Part shown: piece after piece, positions 43,547 to 52,327 of the stretch
How positions within the stretch are numbered: position 1 is the first letter of the stretch
How the letters are laid out: each line of letters starts with the position of its first letter
NCBI RefSeq assembly: GCF_021601385.1
Contig: NZ_BQHO01000008.1
Coordinates: forward strand, 1-64,000
Length of the DNA: 64,000 nt
Direction: 5' to 3'
Source of the DNA: Pseudomonas parasichuanensis
Lineage (GTDB): Bacteria > Pseudomonadota > Gammaproteobacteria > Pseudomonadales > Pseudomonadaceae
The notes under the pieces: model-generated
The model's input: only the letters and a program-made list of their open reading frames with translations
What the model was told of the DNA's origin: nothing
The model's database searches: none
Made by a program: the position numbers and the translations under genes

Positions 43547-45166
43547 CTAGTTGACCGGCGCCACGGATGACGTACGCAGGGCGCGCAACGCGCCGCGCAG
43601 CTCCACCGGGCGAACCGGCTTGGCCAGGACTGCGATGCCACAGGCCTGCAACCTGCCTTGCAAAGGCTCCAGGTCGTGCCCGGTCATGATCAGTGCCGGC
43701 ACCGCGAAGCCGCGCTGCTCACGCAGCCGTTCGATAACATCGATGCCGGTCGCCTCGGGGCCGAGGTCGTAATCGGCGACGATCACATCGCAATCACGGG
43801 CCGCCGCCCTGGCCGAATCCAGCGCCTGCACCTCGCACCCCCAGCGCTGCAACAGCGCACAGGTGGCCTGCAGCACGTTGGGGTCATCCTCCACCAGGCA
43901 CACCCGCAAGCCATTGAGCAGCCCGGCCTGCGCTGCAGGGGCTGCCTTGCGCTGCGGCGCAAGCGCTGCAACCTTCGGCAGGCCCTCAAGCCTGACACTG
44001 GTGCCGTGACCAAAGCGTGAGCGCAACACCACCTCAAGGCCCATCAATTGCCCGAGCCGCTTGACGATCGGCAGGCCCAGGCCCACGCCCTCGACATCCT
44101 TGTCGCACGCCTCGCGCACCCGGTAGAACTCCTCGAACACCTTGCCCTGGTCCGCCTCGGCAATGCCTCGGCCCTGGTCACAGACCATGATTGCCAAGCC
44201 CTCGCCGCAACGGCGCACGCCGATCAGCAGCGGCTGCCCCGCGGCGTACTTGAAGGCGTTGGACAGCAGGTTCTGCACCATGGTCGCCAGCATGCCCGGG
44301 TCGGCCCGCGTCCAGTGCCGGCTGGGCACCAGGCGCATGTGCACGCCCGCCCAACGCGCCGCCTCGGCGTTCTGGCGCAGCAGGTCGCGCAGCAAGGTGT
44401 CCAGCGCGAACACCTCCAGGGCCGGCTGCAACTTGCCGTTGTCCAGGGTGTACAGGTCCAGAATCGACCGGAACAACTGCGAGACGTTGTGCAGCGAGCG
44501 GTCGATGCTGTCCACCAACCGGCTGGCTTCATCGGTGAGCGGTGCTTCGCGCAAGCACGCGGTATACAGGCCGATGGAGTGAATCGGCTGGCGCAGGTCG
44601 TGGCTGGCCTGGGCGAGGAAACGTGATTTTTCCCGGGTGGCCGCCTCGGCCAGGGCCGTGGCCTTGCGCGTGCGCTCCAGCAGCAGGTGGGCATAGAACG
44701 GGATCAAGGTGGTGGTGGTCAGCAGCATCGGCAGCAGGAACGGCTGTTGCTGCCAGTACGGTGTCAGCCGCCACACCACCAGCAATGCCAGCAGGTCCAG
44801 CACGGTGGCGATGGCCAGGTAGCGCGAACCGAAGCGCATGCCGTTGCCCAGGTTGATCCACACCATCACCGCGTACAGCGGTAACGCCGCCTCGCCCCCG
44901 ACCACCAGGCCAAAACTGGTGGCGGTGTAGTCATGGACCATGCCCAGGATGCGTCGCCAGGGGTAATGCCCAGGCCAGTGCGCGATGGCCTGGCGCAGGC
45001 CCACCGACAGCACCACGAACGCCGCGTAGTAGAGCACCACCGGCAGGTAGGTGGCAGGCGTGCGGCCCGGCAGGAAGCCCAGCAAGGCGACATAGCTGAT
45101 GGCGCACGAGGCGACGATGATGCGCAGATTGGCCTGGTCCAGTTCGCTGTTTTTCTCGAACTTCAT
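43547..45166 (-). CDS. membrane hybrid sensor histidine kinase with C-terminal receiver
   Basis: The 539-residue protein has several hydrophobic segments in residues 14-165, a HisKA domain with the phosphorylated H189 in SHDLRQPIHSIGLY, a HATPase domain (NLLSNAFKYA, DQGRGIAE, GVGLGLPIVKRL) and a receiver domain (VCLVEDDPN; phosphoacceptor aspartate in VADYDLG). There is no recognisable periplasmic sensor domain, so the signal may be sensed within the membrane. It is divergent from a LuxR-type response regulator, its likely partner. The start at 45166 begins the first hydrophobic segment. Confidence 0.85.
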   Translation of the reverse strand: MKFEKNSELDQANLRIIVASCAISYVALLGFLPGRTPATYLPVVLYYAAFVVLSVGLRQAIAHWPGHYPWRRILGMVHDYTATSFGLVVGGEAALPLYAVMVWINLGNGMRFGSRYLAIATVLDLLALLVVWRLTPYWQQQPFLLPMLLTTTTLIPFYAHLLLERTRKATALAEAATREKSRFLAQASHDLRQPIHSIGLYTACLREAPLTDEASRLVDSIDRSLHNVSQLFRSILDLYTLDNGKLQPALEVFALDTLLRDLLRQNAEAARWAGVHMRLVPSRHWTRADPGMLATMVQNLLSNAFKYAAGQPLLIGVRRCGEGLAIMVCDQGRGIAEADQGKVFEEFYRVREACDKDVEGVGLGLPIVKRLGQLMGLEVVLRSRFGHGTSVRLEGLPKVAALAPQRKAAPAAQAGLLNGLRVCLVEDDPNVLQATCALLQRWGCEVQALDSARAAARDCDVIVADYDLGPEATGIDVIERLREQRGFAVPALIMTGHDLEPLQGRLQACGIAVLAKPVRPVELRGALRALRTSSVAPVN

Positions 45167-45273
45167 GGGGTAACGTCCTTGTGCGCCAGTAGGCATCTTG
45201 TGCAATGGCCCACGCCAAGCGCCATGCCAGGCTGCTAAATTAGCACGGGTTGGCCAACAGGGAGTTTGCTCGC

Positions 45274-45888
45274 GTGAGTTGCCGCATCATCGTGGCGGAT
45301 GACCATCCGCTGTTCAGGGAAGCCATGGTCAGCACTGTGCGCCGCCTGCTGCCCGAGGCCGTGCTCGAAGAAGCCGCGTGCCTGGCGGATGTGCTGAGGC
45401 TGGCCGGCGACGGCGCGGTCCCCGATACCCTGATCCTGGACCTGCGCTTCCCCGGCCTGACCTGCATCGGCCGCCTGGCCGAACTGCGCCAGCAGTTGCC
45501 GCGCACCACCCTGATCATCGTGTCGATGGTCGACGACCCCGGTGTCATCGACGACGTCATGGCCGCCGGTGTCGATGGTTTCATCGGCAAGAGCGTCGCG
45601 CCCGCGGCACTGGGCGCCGCCATTCTGGCGATCCGCGCGGGCGAGGTGGTGGTCGAATACGCCAGCAGTGGCCTGCTGGCACAGGGCATGGCCGACCCCG
45701 CGCTGCAACGGCTGACGCAACGCCAGCAGGACGTGCTGCGCCTGGTTGCCCAAGGCAAGACCAACAAGGAAATCGCCCGCGCGCTGGCGATTTCGCCCTT
45801 TACCGTGCGCATTCATGTCTCGTCGCTGCTCAAGGCCCTCAATGTGCCTACCCGCACTGCGGCGGCGGCCAAGTACGCCGGCTATTGA
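45274..45888 (+). CDS. NarL/LuxR-type response regulator
   Basis: The 204-residue regulator has a receiver domain (VADDHPLFREAMVSTV; phosphoacceptor D56 in LILDLRFPG; VDGFIGKSV) and a C-terminal LuxR helix-turn-helix (LTQRQQDVLRLVAQGKTNKE and RIHVSSLLKAL). The GTG at 45274 is chosen because GGGAG lies ten bases before it and it begins the receiver strand; a TTG at 45250 is possible. It is divergent from the hybrid kinase gene. Its targets are unknown. Confidence 0.85.
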   Translation: MSCRIIVADDHPLFREAMVSTVRRLLPEAVLEEAACLADVLRLAGDGAVPDTLILDLRFPGLTCIGRLAELRQQLPRTTLIIVSMVDDPGVIDDVMAAGVDGFIGKSVAPAALGAAILAIRAGEVVVEYASSGLLAQGMADPALQRLTQRQQDVLRLVAQGKTNKEIARALAISPFTVRIHVSSLLKALNVPTRTAAAAKYAGY

Positions 45889-45911
45889 CCCTGGCACTGC
45901 ACAGCCCTGCA

Positions 45912-46463
45912 TCACGCATGCACGCTCCACTGCGTGCTATCCGCCGCAATCGGCAAATCGTCGATGGCCTGAATCAGCCCGCAACGCAGCGCCTCCTCCG
46001 GCCCCAGAATGCGCGGGTAAGCCATCAGGTAGCGCGGTACATCCAGCGCCTCGCTGCCCCCTGCGGTCCGTTCGACAACAATCTGCTCATACAAACGCAG
46101 GTCGTAATCCAGGCTCATGGCGTACTCGGCCATGCGCGCATGGTCCACCGAACCGTGCAGGGTCCAGTGGAACGGATGGAACAGGAACTTGCTCAGCGCG
46201 CAGGCGGTACGGTGGCTACCGGCGAGGAAGATGATATTGCCCATGGACTCCACCGTGCCGAGGTTATGGGTGTGCACCGGCACCGGCAGGCTGCGCAGGA
46301 AGTTGTACAGGGTAAAGCCATAGCTGCACTCGCCGCCCATGGTGGCGATGTTCAGCTGCAGCAATTCTGCGCCCTGCTGCAGGGCCCGCGAGCAGGTGTT
46401 GATCAGGTTGCCGCAGGTGGACGAGTTGATGGGGCCGGTGTAGTGAATGATGTGCCTGGCCAT
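45912..46463 (-). CDS. ClpP-family serine protease-like protein
   Basis: The 183-residue protein has the ClpP/SppA-type fold with the catalytic serine S73 in GTVESMGNIIFLAG and histidine H96 in FLFHPFHW. It is shorter than housekeeping ClpP and lacks its usual N-terminal loop, so it need not partner with ClpX or ClpA. Genes of this type in pseudomonads are annotated as ATP-dependent Clp protease proteolytic subunits of unclear role. It lies 12 bp downstream of the small membrane protein gene on the same strand, so the two are likely cotranscribed. Confidence 0.75.
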   Translation of the reverse strand: MARHIIHYTGPINSSTCGNLINTCSRALQQGAELLQLNIATMGGECSYGFTLYNFLRSLPVPVHTHNLGTVESMGNIIFLAGSHRTACALSKFLFHPFHWTLHGSVDHARMAEYAMSLDYDLRLYEQIVVERTAGGSEALDVPRYLMAYPRILGPEEALRCGLIQAIDDLPIAADSTQWSVHA

Positions 46464-46475
46464 GGGGCCTCCCGG

Positions 46476-46847
46476 TCAGTCGGGTTGTCTGGGCTGTTCG
46501 TCCTGCTCGCCGAGGCGCTGGTACTGCTTGCGCAAGGCATGCAGTTCGGTCGCGTCCATGTCTTCCAGGTCGAGCAGCGCCTTGTGCGCGCGCCGGGTGG
46601 TGCGCAGCAGTTCGTCGATCTTGATGTGCAGCTCGTCGTTGTCACGGTTCTGGGTGTTCTGGATCAGAAACACCATCAGGAAGGTGATGATGGTGGTCGA
46701 GGTATTGATCACCAGTTGCCAGGTGTCGTTGAAGTGGAACAGCGGCCCGCTGACACCCCAGATCAGGATCAGCAGCAGCGCCAGCACGAATGTCAGCGGG
46801 CGGCCGCTGTGGCTGGCAAGCCATTGGGCGAATCGGTCGAATTTCAT
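46476..46847 (-). CDS. small membrane protein, low-affinity iron permease (Fet4-like) family
   Basis: The 123-residue protein has two transmembrane segments (PLTFVLALLLILIWGVSGPL and INTSTTIITFLMVFLIQNTQ) with a cytoplasmic NRDNDELHIKIDELLRTT tail. This pattern is the one annotated as low-affinity iron permease family. A transport function in iron uptake is not established for bacterial members. It is divergent from the ybhP-like gene. Confidence 0.7.
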   Translation of the reverse strand: MKFDRFAQWLASHSGRPLTFVLALLLILIWGVSGPLFHFNDTWQLVINTSTTIITFLMVFLIQNTQNRDNDELHIKIDELLRTTRRAHKALLDLEDMDATELHALRKQYQRLGEQDEQPRQPD

Positions 46848-46992
46848 GGTGCCGGGCTCCTGCGTGATCCCCTGCTAGCGGTGGAGGCGCAAGGCACGGG
46901 CAAAGTTCCATGCGCCGCCAGTCAATCAAGCTGAACCCTTCGCGTTGTCTGCCTGTCGCTACTGAAGGCAAATGACTGCAAAGGGAAACCGC

Positions 46993-47766
46993 GTGAACAA
47001 GACCCTGGCCGCCCCACGTAGCAGCAGCGACACGCTCACCGCCGTGCATCAGCTCACCGTGCTGACCCTCAACGTGCACAAGGGCTTCACCCCGTTCAAC
47101 CGGCGCTTCATCCTGCCCGAGCTGCGCGAAGCGGTGAGGGCCACCGGCGCGGACCTTGTGTTCCTGCAAGAGGTGCACGGCAGCCATCAGCAGCACGCGC
47201 GGCGACACCCGGCCTGGCCCGAAGCGCCGCAGTACGAGTTTCTCGCCGACAGCATGTGGCCGCAGTTCGCCTATGGCCGCAATGCGGTCTACCCCCATGG
47301 CGACCATGGCAACGCGCTGCTGTCGAAGTTCCCCATCGCCGCCTACGACAACTTCGACGTGTCGATCGACGGTAACGAACAGCGTGGCTTGTTGCATTGC
47401 CGCCTGGAGGTACCGGGCCATGAGCAACTGCACGCGGTGTGCGTGCACCTGGGGCTGCGTGAGCAGCATCGGCGGCGCCAGGTGCAGCTGTTGCTGCAAT
47501 TGCTCGACCGCTTGCCGGCGGATGCACCGGTGGTGGTTGCTGGCGATTTCAATGACTGGCGGCTGAAGGCCGATGCACTGTTGACTGGGCGCCTGGCAGA
47601 AGCCTTCGGCACCCCGGCCCGCAGCTTCCCGGCGCGCCTGCCCTTGCTGCGCCTGGACCGCATCTACCTGCACAACGCCCGCGCCGACAGTGCCCACGTG
47701 CTGTCCCGCTACCCCTGGTCCCATCTTTCCGACCATGCCCCGCTGGTGGCGCAGGTGAGCCTGTGA
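46993..47766 (+). CDS. endonuclease/exonuclease/phosphatase family protein (YbhP-like)
   Basis: The 257-residue protein has the metal-dependent phosphodiesterase fold: LTLNVHKGF, a glutamate in VFLQEVHGSHQ, VVAGDFNDW and the catalytic histidine in HLSDHAPLV. It heads a three-gene set phosphatase, cardiolipin synthase and membrane protein that matches E. coli ybhPON. The GTG at 46993 has AAGGG seven bases upstream; an in-frame ATG at 46972 has a poorly spaced site and is the alternative. A role in lipid or nucleotide phosphodiester hydrolysis is likely but undefined. Confidence 0.8.
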   Translation: MNKTLAAPRSSSDTLTAVHQLTVLTLNVHKGFTPFNRRFILPELREAVRATGADLVFLQEVHGSHQQHARRHPAWPEAPQYEFLADSMWPQFAYGRNAVYPHGDHGNALLSKFPIAAYDNFDVSIDGNEQRGLLHCRLEVPGHEQLHAVCVHLGLREQHRRRQVQLLLQLLDRLPADAPVVVAGDFNDWRLKADALLTGRLAEAFGTPARSFPARLPLLRLDRIYLHNARADSAHVLSRYPWSHLSDHAPLVAQVSL

Positions 47767-48965
47767 AGCCCGCCTGGCGTGACGGCAACCAGGTCGAGTT
47801 GCTGATCAACGGCGAGGAATATTACCCCCGGGTGTTCGCGGCCATGGCCCAGGCGCGCGAGGAAATCCTGCTGGAAACCTTCATCATCTACGACGACAAG
47901 GTCGGCCAGCAGTTGCGCCAGGTGCTGGTCGACGCCGCCCGCCGTGGCGTGAGGGTCGAAGTGGCGGTGGACGGCTATGGCACCGCCGACCTGCCCGCCG
48001 ACTTCATCACCTCGCTGACCGACGCCGGTGTGCGCCTTCATGCCTTCGACCCGCAACCGCGCCTGGCGGGCATGCGCACCAACCTGTTCCGCCGCCTGCA
48101 CCGCAAGATTGTGGTGGTGGACGGGCAAGAGGCGTTCATCGGCGGCATCAACTACAGCGCCGACCACTTGGCAGACTACGGGCCACAGGCCAAGCAGGAT
48201 TATGCGGTGCAGGTGCGCGGGCCGGTGGTGGCGCAGGTGCATGCCAGCAGCCGCAAGCTGATGGCCCCGGTGCTGCAGGCGCCGGCCGAGGTCAGGCCAA
48301 CCACCGCCCCCGCGGGCGCCGCCCAGGCCATGCTGGTGGTGCGCGACAACGAACGCCAGCGCACCGCCATCGAAGCGCAGTACCTCGAGGTGTTTCGCCA
48401 GGCGCGCCAGCGCATCGTCGTCGCCAACGCCTATTTCTTCCCCGGTTACCGGCTGCTGCGCGAGCTGCGCAATGCCGCCCGGCGCGGCGTCGAGGTAACC
48501 CTGATTCTCCAGGGCCAACCCGACATGCGCTGGGTGCGCACGCTGTCGCGGCTGCTCTATAACTACCTGCTGCGCGACCAGGTACGCATCCACGAGTACT
48601 GCCAGCGCCCGCTGCACGGCAAGGTGGCGCTGGTGGATGACGACTGGGCGACCGTGGGTTCAAGCAACCTCGACCCGCTGAGCCTGGCGTTCAACCTTGA
48701 AGCCAACCTCTTGATCCGCGATCGCGCTTTCAACCACCGGCTGCATGAGCACCTGAGCGAACTGGCCCGGCAGCACTGCAAGGCCGTGACCCTGGAACGC
48801 ATGGTGCGCGGCTATTGGTGGCGAGCGCCGCTGATCTTCCTCGGCTTTCACCTCACCCGTTACTTCCCGCGCATCGCCGGCTGGTTCCCTGCGCACCGCC
48901 AGCGCCTCAAGGCCCTGCAACCGCAGGACGAAACGCCAGCGCGCTGCCACGAGGGCAACACCTGA
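47763..48965 (+). CDS. clsB: cardiolipin synthase B (YbhO-like phospholipase D superfamily)
   Basis: The 400-residue protein has the two HKD motifs of the phospholipase D superfamily: HRKIVVVDGQEAFIGG (about residue 113) and HGKVALVDDDWATVGSSNLD (about 280), as in ClsB. It makes cardiolipin from phosphatidylglycerol or with phosphatidylethanolamine. It begins within the stop of the phosphatase gene (ATGA) and ends where the YbhN-like gene begins. Confidence 0.9.
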   Translation: MKPAWRDGNQVELLINGEEYYPRVFAAMAQAREEILLETFIIYDDKVGQQLRQVLVDAARRGVRVEVAVDGYGTADLPADFITSLTDAGVRLHAFDPQPRLAGMRTNLFRRLHRKIVVVDGQEAFIGGINYSADHLADYGPQAKQDYAVQVRGPVVAQVHASSRKLMAPVLQAPAEVRPTTAPAGAAQAMLVVRDNERQRTAIEAQYLEVFRQARQRIVVANAYFFPGYRLLRELRNAARRGVEVTLILQGQPDMRWVRTLSRLLYNYLLRDQVRIHEYCQRPLHGKVALVDDDWATVGSSNLDPLSLAFNLEANLLIRDRAFNHRLHEHLSELARQHCKAVTLERMVRGYWWRAPLIFLGFHLTRYFPRIAGWFPAHRQRLKALQPQDETPARCHEGNT

Positions 48966-49924
48966 TGGTCGCCAAACGCTGGCAGATCCTGGGCAAGCGC
49001 CTGCTGACCCTGGTGTTCCTGGTGCTGATCCCGGCCTTGCTGTTCATGCTGGTGCGCAACCTCGACTGGCAGGAGGTTCGCCAGTCGCTGCTGGCCTACA
49101 AGCCCTCGACCCTGCTGATCGGCCTGGGGTTGGCGCTGTGCAGTTACCTGGTGTTCGCCAGCTACGACCTGCTGGCCCGGGCCTACACCGGCCATCGGTT
49201 GCCGGCGCGCCAAGTGTTGCCGGTGGCCTTCGTCTGCTATGCCTTCAACCTCAACTTCACCACCTGGGTCGGCGGCGTGGCCCTGCGCTACCGCCTGTAT
49301 GGCCGCCTGGGGCTGGATAACGCGACCATCACCCGCATCCTGACGCTGGGTTTGCTGACCAACTGGATGGGCTACTTGCTGCTGGCCGGCAGCGTGTTCG
49401 CCCTGGGCGTCGTCAAGCTGCCAGGCAACTGGGCGGTCGGTGCCGGCGGGCTGCGCCTGATCGGCGTGCTGATGGTGGCGGTCGCCCTCGCCTACCTGCT
49501 GGCGTGCGCGTTTGCCAAACGCCGCACCTGGCACCCGCGTGGCCACGAGATCACCCTGCCCTCGCTGCGCCTGGCGCTGTGCCAGGTGGCTGTGGGCGCT
49601 GCCAATTGGGCGTTGATGGCGGCGCTGATCTATTGGTTGTTGCCAGGGCAACTGTTCTACCCGGCAGTCCTCGGCGTACTGCTCATCAGTTGTGTAGCCG
49701 GGGCGGTGGCCCATATTCCCGCCGGGCTCGGGGTGCTGGAAACAGTGTTCCTGACACTGCTGCACGGCCAGCTCGGCCAAGGCAGCCTGGTGGCGGCGCT
49801 ACTGGGCTACCGCACCCTGTACTACCTGATTCCCCTGCTGCTGGCGGTGCTCACCTACCTGGTGCTGGAAAAACGCGCCAGGCAACTGCGGGCGAGTGGC
49901 GAGGCGGCAGGCCGAAAGCCGTGA
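48965..49924 (+). CDS. YbhN-like integral membrane protein (lysylphosphatidylglycerol synthetase TM/UPF0104 family)
   Basis: The 319-residue membrane protein has about eight transmembrane segments and the conserved FNLNFTTWVGGVALRYRLY and HIPAGLGVLETVFL motifs of the flippase-like domain found in MprF and YbhN. It overlaps the cardiolipin synthase stop by one base. Lipid movement linked to the cardiolipin synthase is the likely function by context. It is the last gene of the ybhPON-like operon, followed by a perfect palindrome. Confidence 0.85.
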   Translation: MVAKRWQILGKRLLTLVFLVLIPALLFMLVRNLDWQEVRQSLLAYKPSTLLIGLGLALCSYLVFASYDLLARAYTGHRLPARQVLPVAFVCYAFNLNFTTWVGGVALRYRLYGRLGLDNATITRILTLGLLTNWMGYLLLAGSVFALGVVKLPGNWAVGAGGLRLIGVLMVAVALAYLLACAFAKRRTWHPRGHEITLPSLRLALCQVAVGAANWALMAALIYWLLPGQLFYPAVLGVLLISCVAGAVAHIPAGLGVLETVFLTLLHGQLGQGSLVAALLGYRTLYYLIPLLLAVLTYLVLEKRARQLRASGEAAGRKP

Positions 49925-50016
49925 TGAAGCCGCGTGGATTGCCCAACAACATCCTTGTCGGGCGTACTGAAAAGACACCTCGGCCATAGATTGTGCGGAT
50001 GGAAACGTTCAAGACG

Positions 50017-50040
50017 CAGTGCCAGGGGCCCCTGGCACTG
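50017..50040. terminator. 24-bp perfect palindrome between convergent genes
   Basis: CAGTGCCAGGGG meets its exact complement CCCCTGGCACTG with no spacer. It lies between the ends of the YbhN-like and KGG genes, so it may serve as a two-way terminator, though no T-tract follows. Confidence 0.45.
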
Positions 50041-50051
50041 CTGGGCCTCAC

Positions 50052-50243
50052 TTACGAGCGGCCACCCTTGCGGCCGGACTCGGGGCTCTGGCGGTGCTCA
50101 CCACCGGTGCTTTGCCCACCTTTGCGGCCGGCTTCAGAGGCCTTGTCGCGGTCATTGGCGAAATTCCCAGGGTTTTTCGAACCGCCCTGGTGGCCCATTT
50201 TGTCGCTGTCCTTGCTCATCTTGTCGTTGTCTTTGGTAGCCAT
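50052..50243 (-). CDS. KGG-repeat stress-associated protein (YciG-like)
   Basis: The 63-residue hydrophilic protein has repeats of the stress-induced acidophilic motif, in FANDRDKASEAGRKGGQS and RQSPESGRKGG. Such proteins are induced by stress or stationary phase in enterics and pseudomonads. The ATG at 50243 is chosen because GAGG sits nine bases upstream; an ATG at 50249 is also in frame. It ends next to the perfect palindrome. Confidence 0.85.
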   Translation of the reverse strand: MATKDNDKMSKDSDKMGHQGGSKNPGNFANDRDKASEAGRKGGQSTGGEHRQSPESGRKGGRS

Positions 50244-50449
50244 GGTCATCAACCTCGTTTGGCTTGGGGATGCACGGTTGCGTGCCGTACATGGTGTGGG
50301 AGTACAGCGATAACGGCGGATTCGGTTTATTGCGGATTCATCGGACCGGTGGCGCTAAACAAGCAATGACTGTGTATTTGGCGCGCAAGCGGCATAGGCC
50401 ATCGCTGGGCAAGTTGACCCCGGGCATGAATATGCTTAATCTCAGCACA

Positions 50450-50467
50450 ACCTACCGGTCGGTAGGT
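50450..50467 (+). promoter_or_regulatory. TetR-type operator upstream of the Bcr/CflA exporter gene
   Basis: The 18-bp perfect palindrome ACCTACCG-GT-CGGTAGGT lies 28 bp before the exporter start. It fits an operator for the TetR-family regulator encoded at the end of the same transcript. Confidence 0.7.
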
Positions 50468-50495
50468 ATATTTTTGTCCAATGGATTTCGCTGTC

Positions 50496-51695
50496 ATGCC
50501 CACCCACTCAAACCTGCGCTTCGCCGCCTCCCTCGCCTTGATCGGCGCCCTCGGCCCTTCGGCCATCGACATGTACCTGGCCAGCCTGCCGGAAATGGCC
50601 CGCGACTTCGGCACCGGCTATCCCCAGGTGCAATTGACCCTGACCGTGTTCCTGCTGGCCATGGGCGCCGGGCAACTGCTGTTCGGCCCGCTGGTGGATG
50701 CGCTGGGCCGGCGCCGGCCGTTGCTGTTGGGGTTGCTGGTGTTCACGGTCACCTCGCTGGCCGCGGCAGCGGCCAACTCACTCGAAGCACTGCTGCTGGC
50801 TCGCCTGATCCAGGGCCTGGCCAGCGCGCTGACCCTGGTAGTGATCATGAGCATGGTGCGCGACGTCGCCGACGGCGCACGGGCGGCACAGATCTTTGCC
50901 CTGCTGATGACCATCGAAGGCCTGGCGCCGATTCTCGCCCCGGCGGTGGGCGGCGTGGTGGATGCCGCCTGGGGCTGGCGGGCGATCATGCTGGTACTGG
51001 GTGGGCTTGGCCTCCTGACCTTGCTCAACTCCGCGCTGGCGTTGGGTGAAACCTTGCCCGCCGCGCAGCGCGTGCGCCTGGCGCCGCGTAGTGTATTGCG
51101 CACCTATGCGCGTATCGCCCGTGACGGCGCCTTCCTGCGCCCGGCCCTGGCGCTGTCGGCGGTGTTCTTTTTCCTGTTCGCCTACATCGCCGGTTCCGCC
51201 TACGTGTACCAGCAGCATTTCGGGCTGACCAGCACCCAGTTCGGCATGCTGTTCGGCGCCTGTGGCGTGGCCATTCTGCTGGGCGCCGCGGGGTCGGGCC
51301 TGTGGGTGAAGCGCCACGGCGTGGCCCGGGTGGCCTGGTGGGGTGCGCTGTGCATGGGCGCCGGCGCACTGCTGACGGTGGTGGGCGGCGGTTTGCCGGT
51401 GCTGTTGGGCGGCGTGGTGCTGGCGTTGTTCGGCCTGGGCATCTGCGAGGCCACGCTGATGGCCTTGGCGATGTCTTCGCAACACCGCGATGTCGGCTCC
51501 ACTGCCGCGCTGCTCGGTGCCTTGCAACTGGTGATCTCGTCCAGCGCCACGCCCCTGGCCGGGCACCTGGCGACCCTCGGCCCGCAGGCCTGGGCCTGGC
51601 TGTTGGCCGGTGCCGCCGTGGTCATCCTGGGTTTGACCCGCGCCGCCCTGGCAAAGACAATCAGCGCCTCGCACTACAGCGTCAACCCGGAGTGA
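50496..51695 (+). CDS. multidrug exporter of the Bcr/CflA MFS family
   Basis: The 399-residue protein has twelve predicted transmembrane segments and Bcr/CflA motifs: GPSAIDMYLASLPEMARDFG, GPLVDALGRRRPL and IQGLASALTLVVIMSMVRD. It pumps drugs out by proton antiport. The ATG at 50496 begins the family N-terminus; an in-frame ATG at 50481 has a poor ribosome site. It is followed without a gap by its TetR-family gene, and a TetR-like operator precedes it. Confidence 0.85.
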   Translation: MPTHSNLRFAASLALIGALGPSAIDMYLASLPEMARDFGTGYPQVQLTLTVFLLAMGAGQLLFGPLVDALGRRRPLLLGLLVFTVTSLAAAAANSLEALLLARLIQGLASALTLVVIMSMVRDVADGARAAQIFALLMTIEGLAPILAPAVGGVVDAAWGWRAIMLVLGGLGLLTLLNSALALGETLPAAQRVRLAPRSVLRTYARIARDGAFLRPALALSAVFFFLFAYIAGSAYVYQQHFGLTSTQFGMLFGACGVAILLGAAGSGLWVKRHGVARVAWWGALCMGAGALLTVVGGGLPVLLGGVVLALFGLGICEATLMALAMSSQHRDVGSTAALLGALQLVISSSATPLAGHLATLGPQAWAWLLAGAAVVILGLTRAALAKTISASHYSVNPE

Positions 51696-51700
51696 CCGCC

Positions 51701-52297
51701 TTGAAAGCCCTGACCCCTTCCGCCGCGCGCATTTGCGACCACGCCGTCGAACACTTTGCCGAGCATGGCTACGACGGCTCGTCACTGAACGAAATCGCGG
51801 CCCAGGCGGGCATGCGCAAGGCCTCGCTGTATGCGCACTTCGCCAACAAGGATGCGTTGTTCGTCTGTGCGTTCGAGCGCGCCCTGGCCGAGGAGACCGC
51901 CTATGTCGAAGCGGGCTTCGCCCATGAGGCCGCAGATCGTGAGGCGCCGGGGCACTGGCACCCGCTGCACCTGGCCGAGCGCTATGCCGGCTCGGCCAAT
52001 TTGCGCTTCGTGCTGCGCAGCGCGTTCCTGCCGCCGGCGCCGATACGCTCGATCGTGACCACGGGGTTCGAGGCGTATCTGGAGCAGATTCGCCTGGGCT
52101 TCTGCCAGGCCCTGCGCGAGCGGCATGGCTGGGCCCGCAGCGATGGCAACAAGCTGGAGCTGTATGGGGATGCTTATCTTGGGATCATCGACAGCCTGCA
52201 TGTGGAGCTGCTGTATGCGAACCCGGCGGTGTATGCGCGGCGGGCGGCTTCGTTGTTGAAGATATTGGATGATTCGTTGGGGTTGGCCGGCCAGTAA
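51701..52297 (+). CDS. TetR-family repressor of the exporter
   Basis: The 198-residue protein has a TetR helix-turn-helix (AEHGYDGSSLNEIAAQAGMR, then ASLYAHFANKDALF) and a variable ligand domain. The TTG at 51701 has GGAG eight bases upstream; a GTG at 51692 overlapping the exporter stop is the other option. It most likely represses the exporter and itself through the palindrome at 50450-50467. Confidence 0.85.
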   Translation: MKALTPSAARICDHAVEHFAEHGYDGSSLNEIAAQAGMRKASLYAHFANKDALFVCAFERALAEETAYVEAGFAHEAADREAPGHWHPLHLAERYAGSANLRFVLRSAFLPPAPIRSIVTTGFEAYLEQIRLGFCQALRERHGWARSDGNKLELYGDAYLGIIDSLHVELLYANPAVYARRAASLLKILDDSLGLAGQ

Positions 52298-52303
52298 GGG
52301 GCT

Positions 52304-52320
52304 GGGGCGCTCAGCGCCCC
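52304..52320. terminator. short GC-rich hairpin between convergent TetR and hpaR genes
   Basis: A GGGGCGC/GCGCCCC stem with a TCA loop lies between the two stops. There is no T-tract on either side, so termination here is possible but weakly supported. Confidence 0.35.
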
Positions 52321-52327
52321 AATTGCA

